Both the position numbers and the translations under genes were made by a program. Shown here piece after piece: positions 50,319 through 57,228 of a stretch of 64,000 nucleotides of DNA; positions within the stretch are counted from its first letter, which is position 1, and the number at the start of each line of letters is the position of its first letter. Location: positions 1 through 64,000 of the IMG/VR virus record IMGVR_UViG_3300021091_004142. One strand, written 5' to 3'. The stretch comes from a virus. Under the pieces are notes generated by a model. The model saw only the letters and a program-made list of their open reading frames with translations, was not told the DNA's origin and searched no databases.

Positions 50319-50777
50319 CTAATATTTAGACTTGACAGGCAAGTAAAAAGGCATGTTAGTCCATAGGACTTGAGTGGGTTCATCTTGGTAATAACGCTCA
50401 ATGATTATATCTTCTTGGCCGTCAAAATAATTGCAAGTATGGACCGAACCAAGGTACAAAAACTTAGAGTTTGAATTGTCTACGATCCATGTAATTCTTT
50501 TGTCGTTACCCAACGAACGGGCTTTTTTAATCTCTAAAGATCCTGAAGTGGATTTATTCAGATTCTGAGTAATCCATAATAAGTTATAACCCTGTTCGTT
50601 TGGCAGTACGACGGATATGTAACCATCATGAGCTGGTACAAAAGGCGTGTACTTCTGGCCGCCCCGCTCAATAAAAGATTCCCTATTCCATAATGCATGA
50701 TGAACTCTAAGAATAGAAACTATCTTAGGGTCATCTGTCATTGGTAAGCGTTTAGAATCCATGAGCTGCGTTGACAT
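50319..50777 (-). CDS. hypothetical protein, 152 aa
   Basis: Beta-rich with YTPFVPAHDGYISVVLPNEQG and SGSLEIKKARS. A long structured leader precedes the start, with AAGAAAGG upstream of ATG. Unknown. Confidence 0.5.
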   Translation of the reverse strand: MSTQLMDSKRLPMTDDPKIVSILRVHHALWNRESFIERGGQKYTPFVPAHDGYISVVLPNEQGYNLLWITQNLNKSTSGSLEIKKARSLGNDKRITWIVDNSNSKFLYLGSVHTCNYFDGQEDIIIERYYQDEPTQVLWTNMPFYLPVKSKY

Positions 50778-50804
50778 ATGGCAATGAACCTTTCTTAAGT
50801 TGGA

Positions 50805-50947
50805 TATAGTTCTGGCGATTCACAGGGGGAGTAGGAATCGGGAACATGTTAGGATAAATGGAGGGAATCCTACAAGGTTGGTCTTCATCCACACATTTTT
50901 GTTATGTGCCCAGAAACTATACCGAATTGGCTGACGCAACAGCCAAT
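50805..50947 (-). ncRNA. candidate structured leader RNA
   Basis: TATAGTTCTGG (50805-50815) pairs with CCAGAAACTATA (50910-50921, one bulge), enclosing hairpins GATTC/GAATC, TAGGAT/ATCCTA and CACAT/ATGTG. An adjacent perfect 8-bp hairpin (ATTGGCTG/CAGCCAAT, 50926-50947) follows. It sits between tRNA-Arg and the 152-aa gene and would be its 5' leader on the minus transcript. Confidence 0.55.
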
Positions 50948-50966
50948 CCTTTTAGTTTCCATTTTG

Positions 50967-51039
50967 CGCCCTGAGTAGGAGTCGAACCTACGACCTGCGG
51001 ATTAGAAGTCCGTTGCTCTATCCACTGAGCTACCAGGGC
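50967..51039 (-). tRNA. tRNA-Arg(TCT)
   Basis: Acceptor GCCCTGG/TCAGGGC, anticodon loop CTTCTAA, T arm GTAGG-TTCGACT-CCTAC. Confidence 0.93.
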
Positions 51040-51152
51040 AGGCCGCCCGCAAAAATTTTTATAATTTTTACGTATATGCTAATAGGGATAGAGTATATGC
51101 TTGTAGGAATATAAAGATATCCCCACTGTTCACCACTGCAACCCACTGGAAG

Positions 51153-51305
51153 TTAGTCGAAGTTGTGATCCAAGGGTATTTTTATTCTACAAGCCTTTTT
51201 GTTCCACGTCTTTTTTTTATCCTGTATGGTAACAGCACGTAGGCGTACTCCATTTTTGAAGTCTTTGCGATCCTGATCATTCCATTTGTTGGGCAATTTA
51301 GCCAT
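51153..51305 (-). CDS. basic protein, 50 aa
   Basis: ATG at 51305 with AAAGGCGG upstream. Product MAKLPNKWNDQDRKDFKNG..., Lys/Arg/Trp-rich. It overlaps an ORF in another frame (51182-51412) that looks less natural. Unknown; possibly nucleic-acid binding. Confidence 0.5.
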   Translation of the reverse strand: MAKLPNKWNDQDRKDFKNGVRLRAVTIQDKKKTWNKKACRIKIPLDHNFD

Positions 51306-51533
51306 GACACTACCGCCTTTGATATTGATATAGTATGTTGATAATACAAAATATAATAAAAGTATAATGGGTTCAGGCCCGAGAGAGCCTTTAATTTTAC
51401 TTTTGATAACATTTTATTCTAATACTGATATTTATTTAAGTTTAATAATAAAAAGTCCTTTTAATTAAATCGAGCTACGAGGTCACAATATAGGGGCATA
51501 TTTAACCTCGTAGCTCTAACAAACTTTTCCTTG

Positions 51534-51764
51534 TTATTTGACTTTAAGAGTAGATTGAAGAGTTATGTTATAATATTTTTTAAAGTCACGGCGTATTGGG
51601 TGTAACGCTGATTCTGTGCCGTGAGTTGTATATATCGGGCCCGGAATTGTTGAAGGGGGGACAATCCGGTATGCGCCTGATTTCTTCTGTTCTACTACAA
51701 AGCCAAGTCTTCTCAGCTCCCGAAAGACTTCTTTGATGGCTTTGGATTGATGTTGCTTTGGCAT
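51534..51764 (-). CDS. HicA/YcfA-like mRNA-interferase-fold protein
   Basis: 76 aa. LRRLGFVVEQKKSGAYRIV followed by HGTESALHPIRRDFKKYY matches the small dsRBD-like HicA fold. The usual G-S-H catalytic His position reads KSGAY, with a later His (THGTE). No HicB antitoxin is next to it, so it may be a phage-adapted single protein. Confidence 0.55.
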   Translation of the reverse strand: MPKQHQSKAIKEVFRELRRLGFVVEQKKSGAYRIVPPSTIPGPIYTTHGTESALHPIRRDFKKYYNITLQSTLKVK

Positions 51765-51872
51765 ACATTGCTCCTTGTAAGTTTGAATAATTTTGGTATT
51801 GCTTGCTGAATATACTATAGCATATATTCTTTTTTAGATGCAACACCTAAAAGAACTTTTTTCTGGGGCCCC

Positions 51873-51960
51873 CCGAAAAATTCGGTGACCAGAGGACTAA
51901 TAAAAATAAAAATATTTATTACCGTAAAGGACCGAATTTTTTCGGTACCCAGAAGACTAG
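51873..51960. repeat. duplicated hairpin element
   Basis: Two copies, 59 bp apart (51873-51900 and 51932-51960), of CCGA...TTCGGT(N2)CCAGARGACTA. Each starts with a short CCGAA/TTCGG hairpin. The 51765-52027 gap otherwise holds AT-rich DNA and CTATAG repeats (about 51984, 52001). Possible terminators or operators. Confidence 0.55.
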
Positions 51961-52027
51961 AAATATTTTTTGTTACTGCTACCCTATAGCCTTATATAGA
52001 CTATAGAGTAGACAGTACACATTCGTT

Positions 52028-52258
52028 CTATAGATCGTGATTGTAACCGATAAACCTGAGTCGTTTGGATTGAACCAAGTTGTCTACACATTCGTCACAC
52101 ACAATGCCGGCAAATTTAGAGGTATCAAACTCACTACCATAATGAGCACTGATCCTGATGTCACAACCACCATTGAGGTTGGTGGCGTTGTTTTCCCATA
52201 GGTGCATTACTGCTTTTTCACAAATGATACATGGTGTTAGTGGTGGGCGTTTTGTCAT
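52028..52258 (-). CDS. small zinc-binding protein, 76 aa
   Basis: CIIC (10-13) and CDEC (about 54-57) pairs would bind zinc; the rest is a compact alpha/beta piece. Resembles single zinc-knuckle proteins common in actinophages. Unknown. Confidence 0.6.
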   Translation of the reverse strand: MTKRPPLTPCIICEKAVMHLWENNATNLNGGCDIRISAHYGSEFDTSKFAGIVCDECVDNLVQSKRLRFIGYNHDL

Positions 52259-52343
52259 TGTTTGCTCCTTTTTGAATTAGTAAAATTTTTTTTATAGGGG
52301 TTTGTGGGTGATAGTGCAAGGACACTACCACCCACTACTACCT

Positions 52344-52625
52344 CTAACGCGTCAAAGCGTCAGTGATTTCATCTACGGTTTTAGTAGCGACCACGATGGC
52401 AAATGCCGAACCAACGACATTCAACCATTGATCTCCACCAAATCCATAGGCTCCCAGAATGCTGACATCTGCTGCCCAGACCGTCAAGACGGTCAACACT
52501 GGAAACAGAACTTCAGGCTTTCCTAGGTATGGAACCTTCTGCAGGAACGGAAGATAATTGAGAATTGCATCCGTGGCAAACGCCACAGCAAAACCCAAGA
52601 ACACCGCCAAGGCAATCGGGTACAT
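52344..52625 (-). CDS. small membrane protein, 93 aa
   Basis: ATG at 52625 with AAAGGTAGG upstream. Hydrophobic segments at about 4-22, 38-55 and 65-80; ends EITDALTR. Possibly a holin-like or pore protein. Confidence 0.5.
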   Translation of the reverse strand: MYPIALAVFLGFAVAFATDAILNYLPFLQKVPYLGKPEVLFPVLTVLTVWAADVSILGAYGFGGDQWLNVVGSAFAIVVATKTVDEITDALTR

Positions 52626-52746
52626 AAATAGCCTACCTTTCATTAGGGCTAGTATTATTTTTTATTATTATAAGTATTGGTGGTGTCCCCGCCAGATGGG
52701 CTTTTTGCTCTGATGGCAACTAACTGGCGGGAACAACACCTTCTAC

Positions 52747-53784
52747 TTAGAACGGTGCAACTGTGGTGTCAACCTGTACTGCGACAGGTGCGTTGGCTGG
52801 CTTGTTGGTCGAGTTAGACCAGACATCCAGATCCACGTTACCATTGGCAGTCACAACCGTCCAACGACCACACGGTGCGTTGGTTGCGTTGTACTTGTCT
52901 CTGGTAACTTTCTCACCATTGGCTTGCACATCAACCTGACGAGAAGCACCAGACCAGATCACTGGGTACTGACGGCTCATGTCAAGTTCGTTCTTGATCT
53001 TGGCTTCGTGCAGTTTGACATCCCCTTGGGACATCTCGGCTGCCTTCTCCTGAATCTGCTTGGACAGGATGCTCGCTGCGGTCTTGTGTTCAATGACACG
53101 CACGAGGTTGCTGAACACCGCGTCAACGATGTCAATGAAACCCTGACCAGTGGTGGATTGCTTGCGGTCGGCTGAACCCAACTCGAAGGCAACCACTTCC
53201 AGACCCTGATTGGCTTTCATGTCATAGCAGGTGTGGAAACGCGGATTCTTGTGCAGCGTTGCCAGATCGTCAATACCACCTGCCGCCTTGAAGATTTCCA
53301 CCGCGTGGGCGAAACCGTTCTGGCTGGCACCCATCTGTTGGAACATCAGTGGCATACCGTCGCTGAGGCCCTTGATCAGGTTGGTGTCGTTGAGGATCTT
53401 ACGCACGTCATCAAGGCTCTTGCCCTTGGCGCTCTCAAGAATGAGGGTCTCGATCAACTCACTCAGCGTCATTACCTGACCGCCGAGTTCGACTTCAACC
53501 TTCAACTTGACTGGCTTGAACACGCCACCAAAGACTTGGCTGATACGGGGCTCTGCGTTCTGGCGGCGGACTTCGTGGTCACGAACCGTCAGACGAGTCC
53601 AGAATGCGGACTCCAGAGTCGCATAGGTGTCAATGGCATTGCCGTTGATGGAACCCTTGATCTTGACGCGCTTGTCCTTGATCAACTTGACGGTTGAACT
53701 CTGGGACTTGAGCGCATCGGGGTTCTCGGTGACAACAGCGAATGTGTCGCTCTTGATACCGAACTTGTTGCTTAGTGTGGACAT
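52747..53784 (-). CDS. unknown 345-aa protein with SSB-like tip
   Basis: N-terminal beta-rich part, helical middle with Lys-rich segments, and a C-terminal strand ending VDTTVAPF. The final Pro-Phe resembles SSB recruitment tips. GC-rich codons. AAAATAGGGG lies 80 bp upstream. Could be a replication or recombination factor; no family recognised. Confidence 0.45.
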   Translation of the reverse strand: MSTLSNKFGIKSDTFAVVTENPDALKSQSSTVKLIKDKRVKIKGSINGNAIDTYATLESAFWTRLTVRDHEVRRQNAEPRISQVFGGVFKPVKLKVEVELGGQVMTLSELIETLILESAKGKSLDDVRKILNDTNLIKGLSDGMPLMFQQMGASQNGFAHAVEIFKAAGGIDDLATLHKNPRFHTCYDMKANQGLEVVAFELGSADRKQSTTGQGFIDIVDAVFSNLVRVIEHKTAASILSKQIQEKAAEMSQGDVKLHEAKIKNELDMSRQYPVIWSGASRQVDVQANGEKVTRDKYNATNAPCGRWTVVTANGNVDLDVWSNSTNKPANAPVAVQVDTTVAPF

Positions 53785-53862
53785 AATATGTTTTTTTCCT
53801 TTGTGTTTTATTGTTTGATATGATATGATGTATTGCTGAAGGAAAGTTCACTGCTGAACGAT

Positions 53863-53872
53863 CCCCTATTTT
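53863..53872 (-). promoter_or_regulatory. AAAATAGGGG motif, copy 2
   Basis: About 80 bp before the 345-aa gene's ATG; surrounding minus-strand context ACAAAATAGGGGATC. Confidence 0.5.
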
Positions 53873-53877
53873 GTATT

Positions 53878-54078
53878 TCAATCGCCTGATTCAGGAACGA
53901 TTGGTGAGGAACTTTCTCCACCAGCCTGTTCCTTGTAACCAGCAACGAAGTCGTCTTTGGCCGTTACCAATGTTGACTTTGTCTTGCTGATCGCAGCCTT
54001 ACCACCACTCTTGGTGGACTTGGCGAGGTTCTTTGTTTGGGCGGTTGTCTTGCCCAACAGTTTACCTAACTTACGCAT
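53878..54078 (-). CDS. Lys-rich protein, 66 aa
   Basis: Lys/Thr/Ser-rich (KTTAQTKNLAKSTKSGGK) with an acidic end. Histone-H1-like composition; may bind DNA. Unknown. Confidence 0.5.
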   Translation of the reverse strand: MRKLGKLLGKTTAQTKNLAKSTKSGGKAAISKTKSTLVTAKDDFVAGYKEQAGGESSSPIVPESGD

Positions 54079-54195
54079 GACATTACCTCTTTCTTTTGTT
54101 GTTAGAATTCTTCATATGTTCCGAATATTGCATCTATTAGTTCAGTGATTAGATCGAACAACCAATCAAACACGCATCACCTCCCTTCAATATGA

Positions 54196-54205
54196 CCCCT
54201 ATTTT
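54196..54205 (-). promoter_or_regulatory. AAAATAGGGG motif, copy 3
   Basis: About 118 bp before the Lys-rich gene (54078), in a non-coding gap; context GGAAAATAGGGGTCA. Confidence 0.5.
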
Positions 54206-54236
54206 CCTAGGAATTTTTAAAACAGGAAGGCTAGTG

Positions 54237-54332
54237 TTATTTTTTTCTATCGTCATTAACCTTGGCCAATCCGACCAAGACTATGACAATAAGATTTAGA
54301 ATGATTGCCGTGAATATTCCCGGTAACAGCAT
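54237..54332 (-). CDS. TM micropeptide, 31 aa
   Basis: ATG at 54332 overlaps the previous stop (TAATG). Sequence is one hydrophobic helix (FTAIILNLIVIVLVGL) plus a charged tail (KVNDDRKK). Confidence 0.55.
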   Translation of the reverse strand: MLLPGIFTAIILNLIVIVLVGLAKVNDDRKK

Positions 54333-54427
54333 TACAAGCCCGGCTTTCGCCGGAACTTGTATGCTGCACCAGAAATTAGGAATGCAATCGTGGTGACGAT
54401 CAAACCAATTTTAGTGATCGGTTTCAT
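54332..54427 (-). CDS. TM micropeptide, 31 aa
   Basis: ATG at 54427 overlaps the previous stop by ATGA. Hydrophobic (IGLIVTTIAFLISGAAY) then FRRKPGL. Same size and plan as its downstream partner, so the two may act as a pair. Confidence 0.55.
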   Translation of the reverse strand: MKPITKIGLIVTTIAFLISGAAYKFRRKPGL

Positions 54428-54744
54428 GAGTACAACTCCTCTTTACGAATTTCACCCAGCATTTCGTACAAGCCTGCACGATAGTTGTCCACAATGGCTT
54501 TTGCCTGTTCGAAATTCGCACAGGGCATCGTGTAGTCGAAGTGGTCTGACGAGTCACCAGTTGGTGATTGAACGGCGAACTCGATCTGGCTGAAAGAAGG
54601 GAACCTATCCAAGGCTTTGTACCACATCGCATTGAACGAAGTGATCATACCCTTGGGCATGGACTTTCCGTCTTTGCGGTAGACAAAGAACCCGTAGATA
54701 CTGCTGCTATCGGTGTCGTATTGGTTTTCGTGGAATATGTACAT
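54424..54744 (-). CDS. hypothetical protein, 106 aa
   Basis: Beta-rich (YGFFVYRKDG; HFDYTMPC), helix at the end (EQAKAIVDNYRAGLYEML). No family recognised. Tightly coupled on both sides. Confidence 0.55.
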   Translation of the reverse strand: MYIFHENQYDTDSSSIYGFFVYRKDGKSMPKGMITSFNAMWYKALDRFPSFSQIEFAVQSPTGDSSDHFDYTMPCANFEQAKAIVDNYRAGLYEMLGEIRKEELYS

Positions 54745-54878
54745 TATTCACTCTCTTTCTTTTTGGCTCTGGGATTATGGAAACCGGGATTTGCTTTGCG
54801 GCGGGCAGAACGACGCTTGTTTTTTTCCTTCAAGCGTTCGGATTCCTTCCACCATTTGGTGTTTTCAGGACTTGCCAT
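54744..54878 (-). CDS. very basic protein, 44 aa
   Basis: ATG at 54878 overlaps the previous gene. Lys/Arg-rich throughout (KEKNKRRSARRKANP). Ends one base into the next start (TAATG). Possible RNA/DNA-binding peptide. Confidence 0.6.
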   Translation of the reverse strand: MASPENTKWWKESERLKEKNKRRSARRKANPGFHNPRAKKKESE

Positions 54879-55071
54879 ACTTCATCTCCTTATTCAGATA
54901 GTGATCGTAGACGGACTGCATCTCTTCGGTCTTGAAACCATCCTTGGTCCTTTTGCTTGGAACCTTGTCCTTGGTCACAAACAAACCGACGATGAACATT
55001 ACCGAAAATGCGATGACCATCCAGATTAGTTGAGCACGCATTACTGCTTTGGTTAACTTCCATGATGACAT
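54865..55071 (-). CDS. single-TM protein, 68 aa
   Basis: Hydrophobic helix at 14-32 (LIWMVIAFSVMFIVGLFV), then a Lys-rich cytoplasmic tail. Overlaps the previous gene by one base. Unknown. Confidence 0.55.
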   Translation of the reverse strand: MSSWKLTKAVMRAQLIWMVIAFSVMFIVGLFVTKDKVPSKRTKDGFKTEEMQSVYDHYLNKEMKYGKS

Positions 55072-55247
55072 TACTTTACCCCTTTGTTTTTGTTGAATAT
55101 TTTCTTAGCCCACTGCCTATCGGCATAGTGGGGATCAATTGCATCGATACGATCAAGTATCGTGTATTCAAGTTTGCTCAATTTGACGGCTATGCGCCAA
55201 CAAGCATTCTTTATTTTCCACATTACTGGCAATAACACATATTTCAT
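55071..55247 (-). CDS. hypothetical protein, 58 aa
   Basis: ATG at 55247; the upstream AAAATAGGGG motif (55253-55262) supplies a GGGG Shine-Dalgarno-like box. Helical and basic. Overlaps the next gene (TAATG). Confidence 0.55.
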   Translation of the reverse strand: MKYVLLPVMWKIKNACWRIAVKLSKLEYTILDRIDAIDPHYADRQWAKKIFNKNKGVK

Positions 55248-55252
55248 AATTA

Positions 55253-55262
55253 CCCCTATTTT
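55253..55262 (-). promoter_or_regulatory. AAAATAGGGG motif, copy 4
   Basis: Six bases before the 58-aa gene's ATG, so its GGGG could serve as a ribosome binding site there. Confidence 0.5.
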
Positions 55263-55483
55263 TAGTGCGACCTTGGAATACCAAGTACATTCATCTCGTT
55301 GTTCTCAATGATGGAAACCCAAACAATGCGGCACGAATCACAAACCCAGTGTTTGCGCGTGTCGTCAATGATCAGGTCACAATCACGAACTTCGCGTTCT
55401 TCAGTGAGTGTCAGTTGTTTTACTCTCATCGGAACATTGTGTATGGTGCACTTGGGCACCAAATCTGTCCATTCTTGCGTCAT
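55262..55483 (-). CDS. small zinc-like protein, 73 aa
   Basis: C12, H15, then CDSC at 48-51 could bind zinc. TEEREVRDCDLIIDDTRKHW region. GGGGGG upstream of the ATG is also the AAAATAGGGG-type motif. Confidence 0.55.
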   Translation of the reverse strand: MTQEWTDLVPKCTIHNVPMRVKQLTLTEEREVRDCDLIIDDTRKHWVCDSCRIVWVSIIENNEMNVLGIPRSH

Positions 55484-55491
55484 GAAACACC

Positions 55492-55501
55492 CCCCTATTT
55501 T
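55492..55501 (-). promoter_or_regulatory. AAAATAGGGG motif, copy 5
   Basis: Nine bases before the 73-aa gene's ATG; has two extra G's. Confidence 0.5.
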
Positions 55502-55554
55502 TCTAGTGTAAATTTTTAGAATTATAAGCTAATAAAAAATTTTTTTATATATTA

Positions 55555-56034
55555 TTATCGAGTGGGCAGGGCTTGCGCCCCACCCACTAGGTTCGCCGTA
55601 GGTGGGTCAGCCAGATGGGACATTACTCGGTTGAACCGAAACCCGTCAATGGCCCGGCATTTAAGCCAGTCCCATAACCATGGGGAGTTGCGAACGCCTT
55701 CCCCACTTTTAATTTTGTGACATACTATTGCACTTTGTCTACTTGGTATGTCAGCAAGAGCTGTCTGATGCTGCAATTACACCATTGATGTATCCACGGG
55801 ACATCAATCTCCCATTAATAGCGCCCTGTGTGTTGCTCCGAAGATATCAACACACTCCGACATCCTTTGGGGCGGGCCAACCCAGTTCACAATAAGTTTC
55901 GTCTATCCTGTACGTACTTCCACTTAAGGGCCGACACAGAATAAACCCGGACAATCCAACCATTCTCCGCTAACATCGGTTCTTCGCCCGATGGCATAAC
56001 CCTGCATGTGATTACGGTTGTACAGGGAAACATC
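55555..56034 (-). ncRNA. candidate ~480-nt large structured non-coding RNA
   Basis: No gene fits here, yet the DNA is GC-rich and full of perfect helices: 55561-55588 (AGTGGG/CCCACT plus GGGC/GCCC closing a GCAA tetraloop on the minus strand); ATGGGAC/GTCCCAT (55615-55621, 55669-55675) enclosing TCGG/CCGA and TGGC/GCCA; TGGGGA/TCCCCA (55681-55705); TGACATAC/GTATGTCA (55718-55753); ATTGATGT/ACATCAAT (55784-55808); GTGTGTTG/CAACACAC (55828-55855); CCCTG/CAGGG (56000-56027). The GNRA loop favours the minus strand. Size and setting recall large ornate phage RNAs such as GOLLD/ROOL; homology is untested. Confidence 0.7.
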
Positions 56035-56241
56035 TTATACGTTATTGTCCTCCGGGATTGAGGAAGCTGCCATCACATTGAAGAGATGGAACTCTTGTTC
56101 TGCACTTTGGTACTTGTCCCACTTGGAAGAAGGTGCGTTCTCGACGATGCTGACGATTTCCGCCAACACCTGAGACCTATCTCCCCGCTTGGGAATCATT
56201 ACTTCAAACGGAATTACTGGATTCACTGATTGCTTAGGCAT
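56035..56241 (-). CDS. hypothetical protein, 68 aa
   Basis: ATG at 56241 (product MPKQSVNPVIPFEVMIPKRGDR...) with GGAGGG upstream; longer starts would read through the upstream hairpin. Helical C-terminus. Unknown. Confidence 0.55.
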   Translation of the reverse strand: MPKQSVNPVIPFEVMIPKRGDRSQVLAEIVSIVENAPSSKWDKYQSAEQEFHLFNVMAASSIPEDNNV

Positions 56242-56270
56242 GATGCCCTCCACTGTTGACTTGGATGTTA

Positions 56271-56280
56271 CCCCTATTTT
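56271..56280 (-). promoter_or_regulatory. AAAATAGGGG motif, copy 6
   Basis: Thirty bases before the 68-aa gene's ATG at 56241, just downstream of the leader hairpin. Confidence 0.5.
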
Positions 56281-56317
56281 TTTTGTATTACCATTCAAGC
56301 ACCCACACGAAAAGACG

Positions 56318-56361
56318 ACCCAGCCCGACGGTGAGAAGTGCATAGCACCGCCGGACTGGGT
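56318..56361 (-). promoter_or_regulatory. strong leader hairpin
   Basis: ACCCAG...CTGGGT with CCG/CGG and GGTG inside forms a near-continuous stem of about 14 bp. It lies in the 216-bp gap upstream of the 68-aa gene, after the terminator at 56417. Likely an mRNA leader structure. Confidence 0.55.
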
Positions 56362-56416
56362 GTCCCCAAGGAGGGATAGCAAGAACCTATATACCTAGAC
56401 CAATTTTTTATTGGCA

Positions 56417-56435
56417 GGGGGGCCGAAGCCCCCCC
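56417..56435 (-). terminator. intrinsic terminator with UUCG loop
   Basis: GGGGGG/CCCCCC stem; on the minus strand the loop reads TTCG. It follows the stop at 56458 and is followed by AATAAAAAATT rather than a pure T run. Confidence 0.7.
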
Positions 56436-56457
56436 ACCAACACATTCCGCCGTTCGG

Positions 56458-56970
56458 TCAGAACGGTGCGTCACTGCTCTCAGCGACCACCACTGGCCGC
56501 GTCGGCTGCGACATCCGACTCTTCAGCGCTGCGAACGCTGCGTTGTCCATCTTCACCGCTGCTGGCCTGCTCCGCTGGTAGGTCTCAACCACGAAGTTCA
56601 CGGGGTACACCGTGATTTGCGGGTGGACGCTGCCATCCTTGTAGGTCAACTCGGTGGCCTTCCCCAGCACGATGTCGTCGCACAAGACGCGCAACACACC
56701 CTTCGGGTTGATTCCACCAGTCGCACTGCGAACCACTTCGTCCACATAGGACTTCAGGTTCACTGAGTGCTTGGCACCGTCCACTTCCACGGTCAACTGG
56801 TCATCTTCGTTGATTGCCCAGTTGTACGCGTTGACCTGACGGTCTTCCGCCGAAACGGCATCAAAGCCAACAGGCCCAACTAGCACCTGCCAGAATCGCT
56901 TGCCCGTCTCGGTGTTCACTCGCTCCTGCCAATCATTGTTGGCGTAGAGCGCCTTCAGTATCTGCTTCAT
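56458..56970 (-). CDS. unknown 170-aa protein with SSB-like tip
   Basis: ATG at 56970 with AAGGAG upstream. Beta-rich N-terminus (FWQVLVGPVGFDAV), an OB-like alternation of strands, and a C-terminus VAESSDAPF: acidic residue then Pro-Phe as in SSB. A ssDNA-binding or recombination protein is plausible. GC-rich codons. Confidence 0.5.
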   Translation of the reverse strand: MKQILKALYANNDWQERVNTETGKRFWQVLVGPVGFDAVSAEDRQVNAYNWAINEDDQLTVEVDGAKHSVNLKSYVDEVVRSATGGINPKGVLRVLCDDIVLGKATELTYKDGSVHPQITVYPVNFVVETYQRSRPAAVKMDNAAFAALKSRMSQPTRPVVVAESSDAPF

Positions 56971-57044
56971 ATTGCTGCGGCTCCTTGACCGCTTTGCCAC
57001 TTTCTTACGCAGGCAGTGACCGCCTGAAGAGGCTCGGGAATGAG

Positions 57045-57054
57045 CCCCTATTTT
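57045..57054 (-). promoter_or_regulatory. AAAATAGGGG motif, copy 7
   Basis: About 75 bp before the 170-aa gene's ATG (56970). Confidence 0.5.
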
Positions 57055-57093
57055 CAGAGTCAAACCCGTTCAGCAACGCCAAACGGGGAAAGA

Positions 57094-57103
57094 CCCCTAT
57101 TTT
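57094..57103 (-). promoter_or_regulatory. AAAATAGGGG motif, copy 8
   Basis: Second copy upstream of the 170-aa gene, 49 bp from copy 7. Confidence 0.5.
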
Positions 57104-57191
57104 GCGCGTTAGACCCGTAAGAAGAGTCAACACGCAACAACCCAAGCCAGCCAAGCAACCTAGAGCCTAGCCAGCCAGAGAGACCTATTTA

Positions 57192-57209
57192 GAATACCCA
57201 TAGGTATTC
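57192..57209 (-). terminator. perfect hairpin after the 880-aa gene
   Basis: GAATACC-CATA-GGTATTC. It follows the stop at 57229 by 20 bp. No poly-T tract, so terminator activity is uncertain. The rest of 57064-57191 holds CCAGCC/AGCC repeats and two AAAATAGGGG motifs. Confidence 0.5.
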
Positions 57210-57228
57210 ACAATCAATAAAGGATTAA

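Noticed and set aside
51182-51412. 76-aa ORF on the minus strand
   Set aside because: A 50-aa ORF in another frame (51153-51305) has a better start and far more natural amino-acid composition.
55555-55776. 73-aa minus-strand ORF
   Set aside because: Falls on the hairpin-rich RNA; no ribosome binding site and unnatural composition.
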